Positions 1-9,109 of a stretch of DNA of 64,000 nucleotides are shown piece by piece. The translations under genes were made by a program, and so were the position numbers. Under the pieces are notes generated by a model, which ran no database searches, was not told the origin of the DNA, and worked only from the letters and a program-made list of their open reading frames with translations. Within the stretch, counting starts at the first letter, position 1. Each line of letters starts with the position of its first letter. The stretch is taken from positions 1 to 64,000 of IMG/VR virus record IMGVR_UViG_3300007511_001999; one strand, 5' to 3'. The DNA is from a virus.

Positions 1-109
1 GCTGCTTTTCTGATTCTACTTCTGTAAGTTCTTCCGTCGTTCGATGAAACTCTCGATAAAAGAGTTCCTCCTTGATGATTTGCTTTAAGCGGGCGGTTGA
101 AATTTTCAT
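1..109 (-). CDS. Partial small protein, N-terminus only
   Basis: An open frame starts at an ATG (complement of 107-109) and runs off the left edge of the window after 36 codons. A GGAG ribosome-binding site lies just upstream, overlapping the stop of the primase gene. The start reads MKISTARLKQIIKEEL, followed by a Glu- and Arg-rich helical stretch. I recall short N-termini of the form 'MKIT..LK.IIKEE' in phage proteins, where they precede many different downstream domains, so this segment does not reveal the function. It is the last gene of the co-directional row. Confidence 0.6.
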   Translation of the reverse strand, partial: MKISTARLKQIIKEELFYREFHRTTEELTEVESEKQ

Positions 110-116
110 TGGGCTC

Positions 117-1052
117 CTACACAGACATTGCAAGCGTCAACAATAAATAGTTGTCTGGAGTGATAAGGGTCGCATTTTCAAGGCATTTCTGGAATACCTC
201 TTTATTCATGGAGCCTACATCCTCGTTATCTCCAATATCAACCTTCCAAACCTCGATATCAAAATCCAGCAAAGTCTTGATAATTTCAAGCTCTTTCTTC
301 TTTGCGTCCGGGTCGAGCGCCACATAAACACCTGCATCCTCTTTTACGATCTTACGAAGCAGAACAGAGTTCTGGTTTAAGGTGGAACCGAGGATGGGGA
401 CCGCATTGCGTCCGGCATTAATTGCATCAAAAATTCCTTCGACCAGGATAATGTTCGAACTCCAATCCACAAACAAATCGTTAAATATGATATTCTTGCT
501 TGCTGGAGGGTTCTTGTATTTTGGATAGAAAGCGCGGTCATACGATCTAGAGATGAAGTAGTTTAAATCCCCTTCGTCATCAAACGACGGAACAATAATT
601 CTTCCTTCATATTCACCTCCGCTGCAGTATCCCATCTTCCACCAAACAATATCTTGTTTGTTGATGCCTCGCTTGCGTAAGTAATTCCGTGCGGCAAACC
701 CGGTAGGGGGCACATCTTTGTTTGCCAAAGAAACAAACCCCTCCGGCATTTCAACCACTTGTTTTTCTTCTATTTTCTCGGCAAATAAATCTTCGAGGTT
801 GTCGTAATTAATCTCGTCCGTAAACTCTCGCCAGCGGGCTTTGTCATGATTGGTGCCAAAGTGCCGGACGACGCGATATAGATTCTTGCCTCGGGTGTCG
901 CACACCCAACACTTATAATAACCTTTATCTAGATTTATGGAGAATTTGCGCTTGTGATGATCGCAATAGGGGCATTTAAAAAGATATTCATTGTTGGTCC
1001 GATATCCGGTTCCCAACACATTAGTCAGTATCTTTAGCTTCTTCTCTTTCAC
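117..1052 (-). CDS. DNA primase, CHC2 zinc finger plus TOPRIM
   Basis: This is probably the phage primase that makes RNA primers for lagging-strand synthesis, comparable to T4 gp61 or a short DnaG. A zinc finger near residues 27-52 has CPYC followed by CWVC. A TOPRIM domain lies around residues 195-265, with the acidic motif ILVEGIFDAI and the DxD-type motif ALDPDAKKK. At 311 residues it lacks a DnaG C-terminal helicase-binding domain. The first codon is GTG and overlaps the RuvC-like gene by 32 bases. No strong ribosome-binding site fits that start, so translation could begin a few codons later (for example at GTG 1019). The downstream gene follows after 7 bases. Confidence 0.85.
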   Translation of the reverse strand: MKEKKLKILTNVLGTGYRTNNEYLFKCPYCDHHKRKFSINLDKGYYKCWVCDTRGKNLYRVVRHFGTNHDKARWREFTDEINYDNLEDLFAEKIEEKQVVEMPEGFVSLANKDVPPTGFAARNYLRKRGINKQDIVWWKMGYCSGGEYEGRIIVPSFDDEGDLNYFISRSYDRAFYPKYKNPPASKNIIFNDLFVDWSSNIILVEGIFDAINAGRNAVPILGSTLNQNSVLLRKIVKEDAGVYVALDPDAKKKELEIIKTLLDFDIEVWKVDIGDNEDVGSMNKEVFQKCLENATLITPDNYLLLTLAMSV

Positions 1053-1554
1053 GGATCCAGCCTGCCCTTGCTATTACATAGCTATCCGACCGGTCAGCAT
1101 AGCCAGCCTTTGGATTTCCATGTCTAGTGTATTGTACCTCAAACCCCGGCACGTTGTCAACAACAAACTGCAACGAAACAGCTTTTGCTTTCTGTCCCTT
1201 GGGAACCTTTATTCCGCACAATTTGCGAGCGGAGGTGGCAGCCAAATACTTAGGTTCGCCATAAAACATATTATAACACAACCATGATACAATTCCATTA
1301 ATTTTTGATAAAAGGGACAAAGTCTGTGCCGACGAAAATCCGGAGCGAAACGACTGGAGTGATTGTTCAATATAAACTTGTTCAATAGGATGGTTCGTCT
1401 CTAGTGTCTCAAGGTGCCTTCTTATAATCTGTACTTTTTTAAAGAGACTCTTTTCTTTTCGTAAATCAATATGATCGCAGACGAGCATCTCGCCTCCATG
1501 ATCTAATATTGTATAACCAGTGATACTGGTTGAAATATCCAGTCCTAAAATCAT
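1021..1554 (-). CDS. RuvC-like Holliday junction resolvase
   Basis: A 177-residue protein of the RuvC/RNase H fold, expected to cleave branched DNA during recombination or before packaging. The expected acidic residues are visible: Asp6 in MILGLDIST, Glu63 in VYIEQS, and Asp154/Asp157 in the C-terminal motif YADRSDSYVIARAG. Length fits bacterial RuvC (about 170 residues). Its start overlaps the stop of the preceding tail gene by one base (TAATG), and its end overlaps the primase. Related RNase H-fold nucleases are an alternative, but the DNA-resolvase reading fits the neighbouring primase. Confidence 0.8.
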   Translation of the reverse strand: MILGLDISTSITGYTILDHGGEMLVCDHIDLRKEKSLFKKVQIIRRHLETLETNHPIEQVYIEQSLQSFRSGFSSAQTLSLLSKINGIVSWLCYNMFYGEPKYLAATSARKLCGIKVPKGQKAKAVSLQFVVDNVPGFEVQYTRHGNPKAGYADRSDSYVIARAGWIREREEAKDTD

Positions 1555-2852
1555 TAAATATCAATTTTGAGTTTGAACGTAAAGTCTCGCTCCGCGGTCT
1601 TTTTAACCGGTGTGGCAGGCTTAGCTATAGCAATCAAGTTTTCGTCCTTGTCAAAAATTCCAATCTTTGAAACATAGGTCGTTTTCACAAACGACCCAGT
1701 AGGATCATTATAGGACGAAGAGACAACATTTTTAATAACTCTTTTTTGATCTTGTAAATAACCAGTGGATGCAGTCAAGACATGACTAGCAGTAGAAAAC
1801 TGAAGATAGGTGGGATTATTCGAGTGATTTAGTTCTCCTTTGGGGAGAGTAGCAAACATTGTCAGAGACTGAATTGGTTCGCTGCCGCTCATTTCTATTG
1901 TAAAGGTGCTTTTAGGAGGAGCAACGCCGGTCTCCTGGGCGCCGGCAGCAAAGTAAGTCCACGCGGGGCTAATCGCTGAGCCGCCAGTGTATGTGTCTGT
2001 ACAGGCATCACCGCCCGTGCCAGCATCCGGTGCGAGGTTATAGGCCCCTGTTAAAATTAACATCCCCTCGTTGTAGAGAGCAAGACCAATAACTGTGCCG
2101 GTCCGTGGGCCAGTCGTCTCATATAACAGGCCATTTTGCGCGGTGTCTTGTGCGCGCGCAATAAGAGTGCCCGTAAAATAGAACTTAAGATCGACAGTTC
2201 CTTTTTTAATATTCTTTCCATAAAAGATACTAGGAACACTCACGAGGCCGAGGTTAATACTATCGAAGCTCCGCGCGGTGTTGGAATACGCAAACTCGGG
2301 GCTTATATAATTATAATAATTTATGACGTTCTTAAGCGCTCGGATGCGAGTGACCGACGCTGCAGTGCTTACTGCGATGCCCGTACCGGAGGTCTTGTCA
2401 AATGTGGCGGGTGTGTAGCGCGCATCTGAGGATGCATAATAGGTCTTTTTAATCGACGCACTCAAGGGATACGAACCGTACATGATGTCGCCCGGGCTTG
2501 TACTATTAAAACTAGCCTTGGTGGTAGTACGGAAGGTCATACGAGAACCTTCCTTAGAAATCCATGGTCGAATCAGCTTATTGTTTAAAACGCCGTTCGG
2601 GCCAAATGTGCGAGGGGTCGGGGCAGCATCGGGACCAGCAGAGCTGCTCTCATGACGATCGACGTTCAATTCATAAAGACTTACTCCGCCCGAACTGAGA
2701 AGATTAAGCGAGCTTGTAAGTGACCCGGAAATACTGGGGGCGTCATTGTAGAATGCGCCGCCTTGAAATATCGTAAATTTTACTTCAGGATAAGTCTTGA
2801 TCGTGTTGACGTAAACATCATTACTTTTGAACTTATGGAAGAATAGAGACAT
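1554..2852 (-). CDS. Virion/tail protein, paralogue of the 2861-4054 product
   Basis: A 432-residue protein with no enzyme motif, rich in Ser, Thr, Gly and Asn as is usual for beta-rich tail proteins. It resembles its upstream neighbour along its length. Both begin with K.x.S.DV followed by a YND segment. Both have a middle block starting KKG and ending near a hydrophobic 'G.LIL/VVIT' strand. Both carry an SNPTYL/NNPTYL motif and end with a segment of the type 'GIFDKDENLIAIAKP...KK'. I infer a tandem duplication. The exact place in the virion is unknown. Confidence 0.55.
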   Translation of the reverse strand: MSLFFHKFKSNDVYVNTIKTYPEVKFTIFQGGAFYNDAPSISGSLTSSLNLLSSGGVSLYELNVDRHESSSAGPDAAPTPRTFGPNGVLNNKLIRPWISKEGSRMTFRTTTKASFNSTSPGDIMYGSYPLSASIKKTYYASSDARYTPATFDKTSGTGIAVSTAASVTRIRALKNVINYYNYISPEFAYSNTARSFDSINLGLVSVPSIFYGKNIKKGTVDLKFYFTGTLIARAQDTAQNGLLYETTGPRTGTVIGLALYNEGMLILTGAYNLAPDAGTGGDACTDTYTGGSAISPAWTYFAAGAQETGVAPPKSTFTIEMSGSEPIQSLTMFATLPKGELNHSNNPTYLQFSTASHVLTASTGYLQDQKRVIKNVVSSSYNDPTGSFVKTTYVSKIGIFDKDENLIAIAKPATPVKKTAERDFTFKLKIDI

Positions 2853-2860
2853 TCCATGTC

Positions 2861-4054
2861 CTAATAATCCAAGCGTACCCTAACCGTAAACTCATTTGAT
2901 GGGTCCTTCTTCATTGGTTCTGAAAGCTTTGCGACAGCCAACAATTCGTTGTCGGGTGAATACAATCCTACAGAGGTTGCATATGATACCGGAGTATCTT
3001 GAGAGTTGTTCTTCACAACCAGCTTACTTGCGCTCAAGTAGGTGGGGTTGGAAGAGTAGTTAAACTCATTATGATTGGCCCGGCAGAAATAAATGGTAGA
3101 ATTCAGCTCGGTTGTGTTGTTGAACTGAACATTATAAATACGGTGCCTTAACACATCACAGGTTCCAGAAATTGCCGAAGCACTAAGCGAACAAGTAATA
3201 TCATTTGTTCCACTTACCATGGGAAGAGCTGGGCCGGCGCCATTGGGAGAGAGCATCGTGCCCATGAGAGAACAGGACAGAAGGCCTGTACCAGTGCCGA
3301 CGTAAGAGCCGCCTTTCACATTGGTCGGCGTGGCGCCGTTATATGATCCAGAAAAAATAGAAGCAGTAATAACTACAATTCCAGCCTGATAATAAATCAG
3401 GCCGGCCTTAATGTCAGTTGTGCTAGTGAGGACATCTGCTCCGCCGGTGATCAGCGCATCGTTCTTAAGATTTGCGCCGACAACATTGTTGGCATACAGA
3501 ATTCCATATTCGCCGGCTGGAGAGTTTACCTTATACTGTGTGGCGCCTGACAAATCCTGTAAGACCACACGCGCACCAAATGGGTTGGCTACCGAGGCAG
3601 TTGTCCCAAGTTCTAGACTAAAGCTTCCCTTTTTGATTTCATCCTTCTGAAGCAGTCTGGTGAAATTCAGGAAGAACGCTTCCCTAATCTTTGTGCCACC
3701 GGTAAGGTCGCCGTCTTCGTCAAACTGACGAACTGATCCTGTTTCATCGAAGCCAACAAGAACCTGGGCAAGCTCGTTATAAATATTCTGCTTCTTGGCA
3801 TTGTTGAGAAACCCAGAGCCAGAAAGCTGTGAGCCAGAAGCAAAGCCAAACGTTATATCAAAAATATGATTTGCCGACGAACTTAAATAAGGGTAATCAT
3901 AAACTGATTGGAAAATTCCATGGGAATAGTTCTTAATGTTGAGGTCATTATACGTGCCAGAGACAATTGTTCCCGTCATAGGGATCGCTTCGTGGAGCAT
4001 GGTCCTCGTTGAAACAACGTCTTTGGAGCGTAAAGTCTTAAATGTGGTAGCCAT
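2861..4054 (-). CDS. Virion/tail protein, paralogue of the 1554-2852 product
   Basis: A 397-residue beta-rich structural-type protein. The C-terminal block 'VGLYSPDNELLAVAKL' followed by KK and a final RVRLDY matches the end of the next gene (VSKIGIFDKDENLIAIAKP, then KIDI). The motif SSNPTYL lies upstream of it in both. No signal peptide or membrane segment is visible. It sits between two other virion-type genes with gaps of 8 and 12 bases. I do not recognise a named family; tail or baseplate accessory protein is an inference from context. Confidence 0.55.
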   Translation of the reverse strand: MATTFKTLRSKDVVSTRTMLHEAIPMTGTIVSGTYNDLNIKNYSHGIFQSVYDYPYLSSSANHIFDITFGFASGSQLSGSGFLNNAKKQNIYNELAQVLVGFDETGSVRQFDEDGDLTGGTKIREAFFLNFTRLLQKDEIKKGSFSLELGTTASVANPFGARVVLQDLSGATQYKVNSPAGEYGILYANNVVGANLKNDALITGGADVLTSTTDIKAGLIYYQAGIVVITASIFSGSYNGATPTNVKGGSYVGTGTGLLSCSLMGTMLSPNGAGPALPMVSGTNDITCSLSASAISGTCDVLRHRIYNVQFNNTTELNSTIYFCRANHNEFNYSSNPTYLSASKLVVKNNSQDTPVSYATSVGLYSPDNELLAVAKLSEPMKKDPSNEFTVRVRLDY

Positions 4055-4066
4055 CTTTTATCCTTC

Positions 4067-5020
4067 TTAGGTCGATCTCACGAATCGAATGGGAATATCA
4101 ATTCGATAACCAGTGTTAACACCTGTCACTCGAACGGTCGTATCAATGAAACGATAGTTACCAGATGAAAGGTTTGTACCAGCATCGTTGGACAAGGCCG
4201 ACGTTGCAAGCGTACCCAGCTGTGTAAATAAATAGTCGCTGGTGCGAAGTTCGAGACTCGACATGATTCTAAATCCGAGTTTCGTGCCGCGTGGGCCGGC
4301 AATAGAAGAGTCTTCTGTTCCTCCTAGGTTGGCCACAAAACCGTTAGTATTACGAAGTGTAAAGTAATAAGAAGCGATATTGTCGTCATCGATAAAGGAG
4401 GGGGTGGCAGCAGGGCTCTGAGTGTCTGTTTCGAGAACTGTGTTGGAGACACCGCTGGGGGGAGGGAATATGGAGCCGAAGCGATTATCAACCTCAACGA
4501 TATACGCCACTTCCACAAGATCACGTGCTAGAGGCTCCTCATTGGAAAGCTCTGTCGTATCAAGCCCCTGGTGTACCTCGACGCGGGAAACATCGTCATT
4601 TGGCTTAAACCCGTTGAGAATACCAGTACCCGGCGTTACCAAGGTATCCACGGTGTTCTTATCAACGGCAACGTTAAAGGCACCATTTGCATTCTTCGCA
4701 GAGCCTTTCCCAGCTGTCGTATAAAGTTCAAGAACCGGTAGATATAAAATATCGTTGCGGTTAATGGATATCAACTTCGACTTCATTGTCGACGTGTTGT
4801 TGGTAAATGCTTCTAAGACGGGAGTTTGAAGCAGTGTCAAATCATAATACGCGGAGCCGCTAGTGTTGTTTTTATCGTAGAGCCCGTAGTCCATCTCATC
4901 ATCGCCTAAGGCGAACTTAGAAATTTTGAAACTGCCATCTCCCTTGGCTAGCCTCATCCTTCCGGTATCAGTTAAAACGGCATCAAGTATGATGTCGCCA
5001 TCGTTTTGCAAGAATCCCAT
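4067..5020 (-). CDS. Tail-associated protein with LTDTGR N-terminal motif
   Basis: A 317-residue virion-type protein. Its N-terminal 55 residues read like a small conserved module: 'ILDAVLTDTGRMRLAKG' followed by 'KFALGDDEMDYGLYD'. The same pattern (LT..G...L..G ... YAF.D.E..YD) begins the 349-residue product at 12127-13176, so the two share an N-terminal domain while the rest differs. The remainder is beta-rich with no enzyme motif. A strong ribosome-binding site (AGGAGAGGA, complement of 5027-5035) precedes the ATG. The role is probably structural; the family is not one I can name with certainty. Confidence 0.55.
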   Translation of the reverse strand: MGFLQNDGDIILDAVLTDTGRMRLAKGDGSFKISKFALGDDEMDYGLYDKNNTSGSAYYDLTLLQTPVLEAFTNNTSTMKSKLISINRNDILYLPVLELYTTAGKGSAKNANGAFNVAVDKNTVDTLVTPGTGILNGFKPNDDVSRVEVHQGLDTTELSNEEPLARDLVEVAYIVEVDNRFGSIFPPPSGVSNTVLETDTQSPAATPSFIDDDNIASYYFTLRNTNGFVANLGGTEDSSIAGPRGTKLGFRIMSSLELRTSDYLFTQLGTLATSALSNDAGTNLSSGNYRFIDTTVRVTGVNTGYRIDIPIRFVRST

Positions 5021-5064
5021 ATCTTTTCCTCTCCTATTAAATAGTTACGAAATACTAATTGTTC
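5021..5064 (-). promoter_or_regulatory. Largest intergenic gap; strong ribosome-binding site
   Basis: These 44 bases between two structural genes are the longest non-coding stretch in the window. Read on the minus strand they hold a purine-rich AGGAGAGGA 6-14 bases before the ATG of the downstream gene. Further upstream is an AT-rich near-palindrome (CTATTTAATAG). It could carry a late promoter, but there is no exact T4-like TATAAATA box, so only the ribosome-binding site is firm. Confidence 0.4.
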
Positions 5065-6384
5065 CTACGGATTAGTAACTCCCGTATTTTTCACTGTAAT
5101 GTTCAGATCGAACTTCTTTCCAGTTTTGGCACTGGTCACTCTAATTTTAAATTTCTTCTGCCAGACGGATTCTCCGTCTTCCTCTATATATCCTAACACA
5201 TTTGAAGGCGGTAAATCAGTTAATTTTATATTTTGTGGTTTTTCCTTCACTTCATTTGTCTCGTTAAAAGCGGTCCGATTGAAGACAGCTTGTTGTAGTG
5301 CTGGTGCTATATAAAGAAAGCGTCGCCCGGGCAGCTTAATCGTTTTGGGGGCGGGTTCGCTCATGTCTACAACGCTCAGAATATAAGATATTTGACCATT
5401 ATTATCAACCATCTCAATCTGAAATATCTCTGTGGGGTTAGAGATGTTACCATGAATATCAATACCACGTACGCAATAATAATACTTCACATTCGGACTA
5501 ATTGAACTGATATATGTTGCCGGTGCCGAGGGCTTGTTGGGCGCTATCATTTCACTTACAGTGGCAATCGGATTATTCTCTGTATTAAAATCTGCATAAG
5601 AAGTTGGTTTGTTTGTGGTCCTAAAGATCTGATATGTAGTTATTGGGTCGTCGCTTTTATAATTCAGAGTAACCGGCGTTTCTTCTAGAAATGCGCGCAC
5701 AGACTGGTGTGAAACCGAGACTTTAAGTTGAGAATACAACTCCTCAATTAAAAACGTTGTGTCCGCGTCTTTAATAATAACGGGCGCCAGATCTAAATTC
5801 CCCATGTTTCCATCAAGTAATAGCAAAATTTTATTGCTTATCCCCATAAATGGTACGAACACCACATCCGGGGCGATAGGAGGCTTATCAGTAATCATAG
5901 TGGTTTGAGACCAATATGGCAGAGTGGTTGCTCTCACACTATTATCATTACTGTAGGTGATCGTTGCGGCCGGGTACTTTGGCTCTTCGGGCTGGAACGT
6001 GGCTGATCCATGGGGTCCGGAGCGAAGAGCAATCTTAAACTTATGAAGAGCCGCCTCTTGCGGAGGGCGGATAGGATAGGTTCGCCGGAACTCAAATCTA
6101 ATGGTGGCCTGCCCGGCAGTTGGTGGACTATAAGTCTCAGAGGACGGAATCAGGGTAGGTACGACCTCGTATAAGTTTTCAGTCTGACCGTCGCCATCAT
6201 CCCATGATTCCTCAAAAAGCTCATTAATTTCATCTACCAAGGCTTGGAGCGTCATATACTTGCCAGTTGTGTCTCCCTCGTCATCCCACGCACGCGCGAT
6301 GGGTCCTGCGGAAAATGAATTATAGTGCCTGCCATCAAAATATTCTTCGATGTCCAGATACCAATTAATTGATTTAATTGCCAT
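5065..6384 (-). CDS. Structural protein with fibronectin-III-like segment
   Basis: A 439-residue protein of virion type. Residues of roughly 240-330 resemble a fibronectin type III domain. There is a Pro-rich entry (APNKPSAPATYIS), a strand with YYYCVRGID and the characteristic 'HGNISNPTEIFQIEM' ending. Such domains are common on phage tail and baseplate surfaces and can bind carbohydrate or act as spacers. The N-terminus 'INWYLDIEEYFDGRHYNSF' is not recognised. It is separated from its neighbours by 44 and 6 bases. No catalytic motif is seen. Confidence 0.55.
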   Translation of the reverse strand: MAIKSINWYLDIEEYFDGRHYNSFSAGPIARAWDDEGDTTGKYMTLQALVDEINELFEESWDDGDGQTENLYEVVPTLIPSSETYSPPTAGQATIRFEFRRTYPIRPPQEAALHKFKIALRSGPHGSATFQPEEPKYPAATITYSNDNSVRATTLPYWSQTTMITDKPPIAPDVVFVPFMGISNKILLLLDGNMGNLDLAPVIIKDADTTFLIEELYSQLKVSVSHQSVRAFLEETPVTLNYKSDDPITTYQIFRTTNKPTSYADFNTENNPIATVSEMIAPNKPSAPATYISSISPNVKYYYCVRGIDIHGNISNPTEIFQIEMVDNNGQISYILSVVDMSEPAPKTIKLPGRRFLYIAPALQQAVFNRTAFNETNEVKEKPQNIKLTDLPPSNVLGYIEEDGESVWQKKFKIRVTSAKTGKKFDLNITVKNTGVTNP

Positions 6385-6390
6385 TTTCTA

Positions 6391-9108
6391 TTACTTCCCA
6401 AACTGCATTTTATTGCCGCGCTTGCCTTTGCCGCCGGTAAACGTAGTGGCAGTACTCGACCGCTGCTCTCGATTGGACGTTCCCAATATCTCTTTTAGAA
6501 GAGGGTTGGTTAAGTCGGTATTTTTACGCTCTGGGGCAAACGGCACCACCACCTGCATCAACTCTCTCACCTTGTTGTCGATCGTATTATAGATTTGGCG
6601 AGCCGCTAAAGATCGACTATCAGTGGCGCCGACCGAGCTTTGGCCGGAACCTTGGGCTATCGGAGTTAGTCCGTCTCGCGACTGGCGCATATGAGCCAAA
6701 GAACCATTAACGCTAGCCTGGTTGCCCTCTTCCAAAAGCCGCTCAAGTTTAGTAACGATTTCGTTAATAGTGGAGTCCAAATCTCCTTGGCCTCCGGAGC
6801 TGTCGCCTGTCATGATATTGATGGCCTGCTGGTAAAGAGTGATTGGATCTTGTTCGTTAGGGGGCGCATCGACGAAGGCTTGCGTGGAGACCCCAGAGGG
6901 ATTTGTTTCAACTTCTGGTATGGTGATTGCATATGCAGTCATTCCTCCATCGCCGGCGCCGTTTGTACCATAACCCGCATGGAGTTCTACAGTCAGCCCG
7001 GAAAGGTCAATACTCTTTGCGCGGATTGATTGATAATATCTACCCAACGAAGAGTTTTTGGCGCTAGCTCGGTTGGCCGGCACTTTTCGGTCCGCGACGA
7101 GCGCATTAGAGCTTGCTGCAGGCAATTTAAATATAAAATGGCCCTGCTGAACTGAGGCAGGAATCTGCTCTGTACCCGGCTTTAGGTACTCATATTCCTG
7201 TGTTGCGTCGAGGCCGTTAACTGTTGTCGCCAGGGTACCAACGGCTTGATCGTTGTAGAAGCCTAGGGCATTTCCGATCGCTTTCCCTTGGCCGATTTTC
7301 TTGGCGCCGAAGTCAAAACTAATACCGTCATAGGAGTAGTTGTTACCGAATATCATGCGAACCTGTTTTACGTCGTACGAATATCGAACCCCATAACGCA
7401 CCTGTGTATCTAGGTATCGAATCAGATCGCCGTAGACCACGTCCTTAGATACCATAATGGTCTGAATTATCGGGCTCGGAGTTTCCCTGCCGGGGATGAC
7501 CTCTCTCTTTTCTATTAGATACATTAAGGTCTCTCCGGGAGAGGGCTTGTTTTGGAAGACCTCTTTCAGACTGCGGAGGCGGTCGTCGAGGGCATCCTCA
7601 AGTTCTCGACTGTTTGCCACCTTAACTGCATCTTTAATATTTATTTTGAACAATTCTTCTTTTTCCCATTCGCGCAGAACTGTATAGTTGGAGTCCTCAG
7701 CCATTTCTTCCTTAGATTCGTTATATACATCAAGAAGATAATCCAATTCTCTATTTTTTAAGGCTTCTAGGAAATGGTCTATGTCACAAACGACCTCACT
7801 CATGCCGCTCATAGAGGCTATCTCTCGGTCGCGACGCCCAGAAGCGTCAACAGCTTTCCTTGTAAAGCTCTCGTATCCTGTATCGAAGACGTCGTCTCCT
7901 GTGCGCATATTTTCCATAATGTATAGTTGCAGAAAAACAATAAAACTGCGTACGTGATCGGCATCTAACTTGGAAGCGAACAAAGACGTAAAGAAAGATT
8001 GGGCCCCCGGGGTAGCATCAACCCCCAACACATCGTCCCGATCAAACCCGATGATTACCTCATTATAGAAAGGATAAAACGCAGTCGACTTGATATCATC
8101 AGAGGTATCGTTAGGGGTGCCCCGGTCGTCACGAACATTATATTTCTTTAAAATATCCAAATCAGGATAGAGGATCGCGATGTTCTTAAACCGAGCTTCG
8201 AAAGTGTCCTTAATACCTTTAAGCGCCCCATTTAGAGTCACTGTGTCTAGGATCTTTGAGAATTGTTGGAAATATGCCTTTCCGGATTCTGGACTGGCTT
8301 GGGTCTGATCTAAGAACCATACATCCATTTGGGGGCCGTCTTCTTCAGCACCAATTTGATTTAAGGTAAGCTGATCTGTGTAGTTTACGCTGGCAGTGTT
8401 CACAATATCTGATTCTAACATATACAGGTTGGGCAATAGAAGTTCCACGCCGCGGCCAGCTTTGGATACAACCGATTCATAGGGAGGACTCGTATCAAGA
8501 TAGAAATTATAAAATGAGTTAACTGCTACATTATAATTACTTTTATCTAGGGCAGCTTGATTTTTGGGCGGGCTGCGATACAAAGTAACGTGATCAGAGT
8601 ATTCGACGCCCACATTCACAACGGGGGATATTTCGACTTCGTTTCCATTAAAATTCCTATAGTAGTGTTGATAATAAGAAGTTTTACCAATATTACCGGC
8701 CATGTATTGATAAAAGTTAGGATCTCCAGAAGTCGCGCCGGTCTTCGGCTTTAATAAATAACTGTGCAGTTTCTTCCTTGTTTCACCACTTCCGCGGCTG
8801 GCCCGAGACCACCCTTGGGCGTCTGCTGTCACAGTAAAAGAGGAGTTTGTGAACCGCCCTCCCAGTATCATGCTGAGCGGTCGCGGAACGGTGCGAGCCA
8901 ATTTAGAAAGATTAACCATATATGGATATTGCGAATTCGCGTTTTTGGCAAAATAATACCCTTGGGCTCCTCGGAATTTATCCGCGGTTCCCCAGGAATC
9001 CCGAACAAGCGGGTGTAAATAATAGTCACCCTCTTGTTTTCCATAACGCGAGCGGATTCCTATAGCGTTCGTATCAACCAAAAGGATATCATTTTGATAT
9101 GCACTCAT
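6391..9108 (-). CDS. Large virion protein, function unknown
   Basis: A 905-residue protein read from the ATG at 9108. The frame opens 18 codons earlier, but the ATG at 9108 is one base past the upstream stop and has a GGAG ribosome-binding site, so I chose it. The protein starts MSAYQNDILLVDTNAIGIRS. Its central part is helical and acidic, and its C-terminal third is low-complexity, Gly/Ser/Gln-rich and ends with a basic tail (GGKGKRGNKMQFGK). I recognise no family. Position within the baseplate/tail block suggests a structural or assembly role, perhaps in complex with the 1005-residue product just upstream. Confidence 0.5.
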   Translation of the reverse strand: MSAYQNDILLVDTNAIGIRSRYGKQEGDYYLHPLVRDSWGTADKFRGAQGYYFAKNANSQYPYMVNLSKLARTVPRPLSMILGGRFTNSSFTVTADAQGWSRASRGSGETRKKLHSYLLKPKTGATSGDPNFYQYMAGNIGKTSYYQHYYRNFNGNEVEISPVVNVGVEYSDHVTLYRSPPKNQAALDKSNYNVAVNSFYNFYLDTSPPYESVVSKAGRGVELLLPNLYMLESDIVNTASVNYTDQLTLNQIGAEEDGPQMDVWFLDQTQASPESGKAYFQQFSKILDTVTLNGALKGIKDTFEARFKNIAILYPDLDILKKYNVRDDRGTPNDTSDDIKSTAFYPFYNEVIIGFDRDDVLGVDATPGAQSFFTSLFASKLDADHVRSFIVFLQLYIMENMRTGDDVFDTGYESFTRKAVDASGRRDREIASMSGMSEVVCDIDHFLEALKNRELDYLLDVYNESKEEMAEDSNYTVLREWEKEELFKINIKDAVKVANSRELEDALDDRLRSLKEVFQNKPSPGETLMYLIEKREVIPGRETPSPIIQTIMVSKDVVYGDLIRYLDTQVRYGVRYSYDVKQVRMIFGNNYSYDGISFDFGAKKIGQGKAIGNALGFYNDQAVGTLATTVNGLDATQEYEYLKPGTEQIPASVQQGHFIFKLPAASSNALVADRKVPANRASAKNSSLGRYYQSIRAKSIDLSGLTVELHAGYGTNGAGDGGMTAYAITIPEVETNPSGVSTQAFVDAPPNEQDPITLYQQAINIMTGDSSGGQGDLDSTINEIVTKLERLLEEGNQASVNGSLAHMRQSRDGLTPIAQGSGQSSVGATDSRSLAARQIYNTIDNKVRELMQVVVPFAPERKNTDLTNPLLKEILGTSNREQRSSTATTFTGGKGKRGNKMQFGK

Positions 9109-9109
9109 T

